From assembly GCA_029238935.1 (NCBI GenBank), contig JAQZBN010000005.1, forward strand, positions 1 through 64,000: a stretch of 64,000 nt of DNA. Direction: 5' to 3'. This DNA is from Herbinix sp. Its GTDB lineage: Bacteria > Bacillota > Clostridia > Lachnospirales > Lachnospiraceae. Under the pieces are notes generated by a model that ran no database searches, was not told the DNA's origin, and saw only the letters and a program-made list of their open reading frames with translations. Shown here in pieces: positions 61,615-64,000 of this stretch (position 1 is its first letter; the number at the start of each line of letters is the position of its first letter). The translations under genes and the position numbers were made by a program.

Positions 61615-61653
61615 AAAGGCTAAAACCCTGGTAACCTCCCAGCTTTAGCCTTT
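61615..61653 (-). terminator. Terminator of veg
   Basis: AAAGGCTAAA (61615-61624) and TTTAGCCTTT (61644-61653) with inner CTGG/CCAG-type pairing; on the minus strand it is followed by TTTTTATTTTT. Confidence 0.88.
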
Positions 61654-61664
61654 CATTACATTTA

Positions 61665-61913
61665 TTACTGATTGCATAATATCAGTTCTACATCCTTTGT
61701 TAATATATCCGCATAGCTGTAGGAAATTAGCCGAACGGGCATATCAGCCTTTTCCTGTGTCCGAATAAGAAATATACTCGGATAAGTCTCTGATATAATG
61801 CCTTCTGTCACATCTACCTTATGTCGTCCTCTGTTTACTCTAATCTTTACTCTTTTACCAGTGTGGCTTATTACAGCGTTCCGTACTCTGTTTACATCAC
61901 TTTGTTTCATCAT
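61665..61913 (-). CDS. veg: Veg family protein
   Basis: An 82-residue protein. VNRVRNAVISHTGKRVKIRVNRGRHKVDVTEGIISETYPSIFLI is the Veg (DUF1021) signature, an SH3-like small protein strongly expressed in Firmicutes and linked in Bacillus subtilis to biofilm gene control. The start could be either of two tandem ATGs behind GGAG. It is followed by its own terminator, so it is monocistronic. Confidence 0.93.
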   Translation of the reverse strand: MMKQSDVNRVRNAVISHTGKRVKIRVNRGRHKVDVTEGIISETYPSIFLIRTQEKADMPVRLISYSYADILTKDVELILCNQ

Positions 61914-62222
61914 TATTTTCTCCTTATCTAATGTTCAATTTCCACGGCTGTAATTTACCAACACCTGCACTGACACAAGGTGGAACTATCAAACATTCAC
62001 TAAATAAATCTGTAACAAATCCTATGCACCACTGGTATTATACCCTAAATTCATCGAAATGTCAAATAATTGTCTGACAATTTAATGCGTTAAGGCGTTA
62101 TGTACTGAAAAATATGCACATCAAATTTCTTTTTTCTTGTATATTATTATGGAATAATTTCACAGCAATAGTTCTTTCGACCTATTTGCTTACAAAATTT
62201 TGCACAAAGAATATACTGATTA
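61914..62222. other. Intergenic region upstream of veg
   Basis: About 310 bases of AT-rich sequence between the 3' end of the lipoprotein gene and veg. It must hold the leftward veg promoter. I see no gene, RNA element or clear repeat. Confidence 0.4.
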
Positions 62223-62639
62223 TCAGTTAAAAACTACCGATTTATCCAAAAATTCAAGCTTTACCACAACATATGGATATGTAACTCCCTGAGACACTAA
62301 ATCTTGTTGTGACGGCCCAATTAAATTCGTATCGATATAAATTGCGTTGCTGGTTAAGTACAAATCTTCTACTGCTATACTGTAACCACCGCTTTCCTGT
62401 TTTCCGTATCCAACAACAATATACAGATAGTCTTTATTGGAATAGGACAATTTAAATGGGTTTTCCTTTTTCTCATCAATAATCTTCTTAAGTTCACCAG
62501 GTAGATCATCATCCGACACTACGGTAAATTCCAAATCCTTAATTTTTTTAACATCGGTATCCTCCGTCTTACAGCCTACAAAACCAAGCACTGTAACTAC
62601 TATCATAAGAAACAGAAACTTTTTTCGAAGCTTGTTCAT
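62223..62639 (-). CDS. Lipoprotein with PrcB-like C-terminal domain
   Basis: A 138-residue protein from ATG 62639 behind GGAGG. The signal peptide (KKFLFLMIVVTVLGFVGC) ends in a lipobox Cys near residue 23. The C-terminal half (YLYIVVGYGKQESGGYSIAVEDLYLTSNAIYIDTNLIGP... TYPYVVVKLE) resembles PrcB_C, a small beta domain found in protease-complex and secreted proteins. The protein probably sits on the outer membrane face; its partner is unknown, as no protease gene adjoins. Confidence 0.78.
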   Translation of the reverse strand: MNKLRKKFLFLMIVVTVLGFVGCKTEDTDVKKIKDLEFTVVSDDDLPGELKKIIDEKKENPFKLSYSNKDYLYIVVGYGKQESGGYSIAVEDLYLTSNAIYIDTNLIGPSQQDLVSQGVTYPYVVVKLEFLDKSVVFN

Positions 62640-62933
62640 GTTAACCTCCATAGAGAAATTACTTATTAAATTCTATGTATAGACAAGGAAAAACATTCAA
62701 GCATATCCGTATTTTTCGTAGTTATCAAACGAAGCGATACACATAACGGCTATTTAAATGATTAAATTACGTTTATTTGAAAATAAATATTTGATATACT
62801 GGAACAATAGCAAGAAAATATAAAGGAGGTTAATGGAAGTAGATATCATAAAAATCTAGTCTAATCTTCACAACTTATGATAAAAAAATATAGAAACTTT
62901 TCATTATAATTATTGTGGAAGGAGGGATACAAC

Positions 62934-63833
62934 ATGTATGAATGGGTCAAAGCAATACAAAGGATGATTGACTGGATTGAGGATCATGTAGAAGATAATC
63001 CGACGCTTTCAAAAATGTCATCACAAATTGGCTATTCGACTTTTTATTGTTCTGTTCAATTTCATCAAATAGTCGGAATGACGTTGAAAAGCTATATTGC
63101 AGGGCGACGTTTATGCAAGGCGACGCTTGCTGTGAGGGATACAAAAGAAAGACTTATCGATATCGCTGTAGAGTATGGCTTTTCATCACAGGGTGCTCTG
63201 ACGAGAGCATTCAAAGATGCTTATGGTTGTACACCGGCAGCATATAGAAAAAAGCCAGTACCGATCCCGTTGTCCATAAAAAAAGTTGTATTAAATCCTT
63301 CACATTTTATTGAGAAAGGTGATCTTGTTATGAGTGAACGCATCGTAAGTAATCCTTTTATTTGGATGGAGCATATCCCAGCTCATAAGTTTATTGGAAT
63401 ATGGGATATTAATGCAAAAGGTTATTGGGATTTTGAAAAACGTAAAGATTTTGATGAGCTTGAGGGTTTCCTCGAGAGTATGCGTCCTGTGATGCACCCT
63501 ATTGTCTGGGCACATACAGCTGGTTGGTTTTATGAGCATGGTCATAAAGGTTATTTTTATGGAGTGGGCGTTTCCATTGATTATGACGGTGAGATTCCAA
63601 AGGGGTTTGAGATCAGAGAATTCCCTGAAAGTTATTATATGGTATTCTGTCATCCTTCCTTTGATTATTTGAATGACAATGGTGAGGTAATGAGGAGAGT
63701 TGAAGATTTAGCATGGAATTATGACCCCAAAGTACGAGGCTACCAATGGAACGAGGATTTTTGCCAAGACTATCAAAGGCATTGCCCTGGGGATAGAGGA
63801 TATGAAGTGTTGCGACCAGTTAAAAAACTATAA
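62934..63833 (+). CDS. AraC-family regulator with effector-binding domain
   Basis: A 299-residue protein from ATG 62934 with GGAGGG upstream. The DNA-binding AraC domain is N-terminal (residues 5-110; LSKMSSQIGYSTFYCSVQFHQIVGMTLKSYI and LIDIAVEYGFSSQGALTRAFKDAYGCTPAAYRK). A GyrI-like effector-binding domain follows (residues 135-295; FIWMEHIPAHKFIGIWDI...YGVGVSIDYDGEIPKGFEIREFPESYYMVF). This order resembles the Rob/SoxS-like small-molecule sensors that bind hydrophobic drugs or metabolites. The ligand and target genes cannot be read from the window; its neighbour beyond the right edge may be the target. Confidence 0.92.
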   Translation: MYEWVKAIQRMIDWIEDHVEDNPTLSKMSSQIGYSTFYCSVQFHQIVGMTLKSYIAGRRLCKATLAVRDTKERLIDIAVEYGFSSQGALTRAFKDAYGCTPAAYRKKPVPIPLSIKKVVLNPSHFIEKGDLVMSERIVSNPFIWMEHIPAHKFIGIWDINAKGYWDFEKRKDFDELEGFLESMRPVMHPIVWAHTAGWFYEHGHKGYFYGVGVSIDYDGEIPKGFEIREFPESYYMVFCHPSFDYLNDNGEVMRRVEDLAWNYDPKVRGYQWNEDFCQDYQRHCPGDRGYEVLRPVKKL

Positions 63834-63886
63834 AAGAATAAAACTATATAGTATATAAATCATCGTTATCGTATGGGTTTATACAA

Positions 63887-63916
63887 CGAACCAGACTGGA
63901 TTATCCGTCTGGTTCG
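63887..63916 (+). terminator. Terminator after the AraC gene
   Basis: CGAACCAGAC (63887-63896) and GTCTGGTTCG (63907-63916) form a perfect 10-bp stem; the following T-run is weak. Confidence 0.7.
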
Positions 63917-64000
63917 CTATTATCAAGATATTAATAAACCCTTCGTATTAATAATAAATTTGTAGAATGAATATATTTAGCGTTATGAAACTCTTTCGTG

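Overview
The window is AT-rich, low-GC Firmicutes DNA and most resembles a spore-forming anaerobic Lachnospiraceae/Clostridium cluster XIVa chromosome. The evidence is a trimeric-type NAD-linked [FeFe] hydrogenase operon, a second sensory-type [FeFe] hydrogenase, a reverse rubrerythrin next to PerR, SpoIIR, Veg, a DUF3794-LysM protein, a cyclic-di-AMP receptor, a T-box in front of ileS and strong AGGAGG ribosome binding sites. No database could be searched. Family names rest on motifs read by eye.

Layout. (1) 1-12 kb is an accessory island. A DUF5688 fragment and an acidic winged-helix protein lie at its left edge. A compact gene set follows at 1.7-9.9 kb: a GHKL ATPase, a STAS-like/winged-helix protein behind a promoter overlapped by an 11-bp perfect palindrome, a BglII-like protein that seems to lack catalytic acids, a ParB-like protein, an SNF2 helicase and a DUF3883 nuclease-like protein. 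The last five genes of that run are almost all joined by stop/start overlaps. Convergent to them lie an N4-cytosine-type DNA methyltransferase and an SfsA-like nuclease. This looks like a composite restriction/defence system that I cannot match to a named type; it is the main candidate for something undescribed. An orphan 460-aa protein closes the island.

(2) 12-25 kb is core metabolism: a queT transporter behind a likely preQ1-I riboswitch, asnS, then a leftward redox-sensing cluster (PAS-degenerate GGDEF, DRTGG, RsbW-like ATPase, sensory hydrogenase, 18-bp tandem repeats, DRTGG, PHP), divergent from the rightward NuoE/ATPase/ferredoxin/NuoF/HydA operon. (3) 25-39 kb holds a small DUF1874-like gene, an AraC regulator divergent from a GH29 alpha-L-fucosidase, a rubrerythrin and perR pair sharing an operator, a DEAD-box helicase, a YgiQ radical-SAM protein with a repeat tail, a trigger-factor-like lipoprotein, darA, and ileS with a T-box leader. 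(4) 39-51 kb holds two paralogous hybrid histidine kinases, pncB, a VanY-type peptidase, plsC, a small membrane protein and a CapA-like protein. Three consecutive genes here have a -10 box inside an inverted-repeat loop. (5) 51-64 kb holds murI-DUF1934, spoIIR, ispE-MFS, a UvrA paralogue, a conserved unknown with a possible SD-masking switch, a DUF3794-LysM protein, veg, a PrcB-like lipoprotein and an AraC regulator.

Working together: the hydrogenase operon and its divergent sensory cluster probably handle and sense H2/NAD(P)H redox state. PerR and rubrerythrin form an oxidative-stress module. The island pairs modification (methyltransferase) with helicase and nuclease-fold proteins under apparent two-protein (GHKL/STAS) control.
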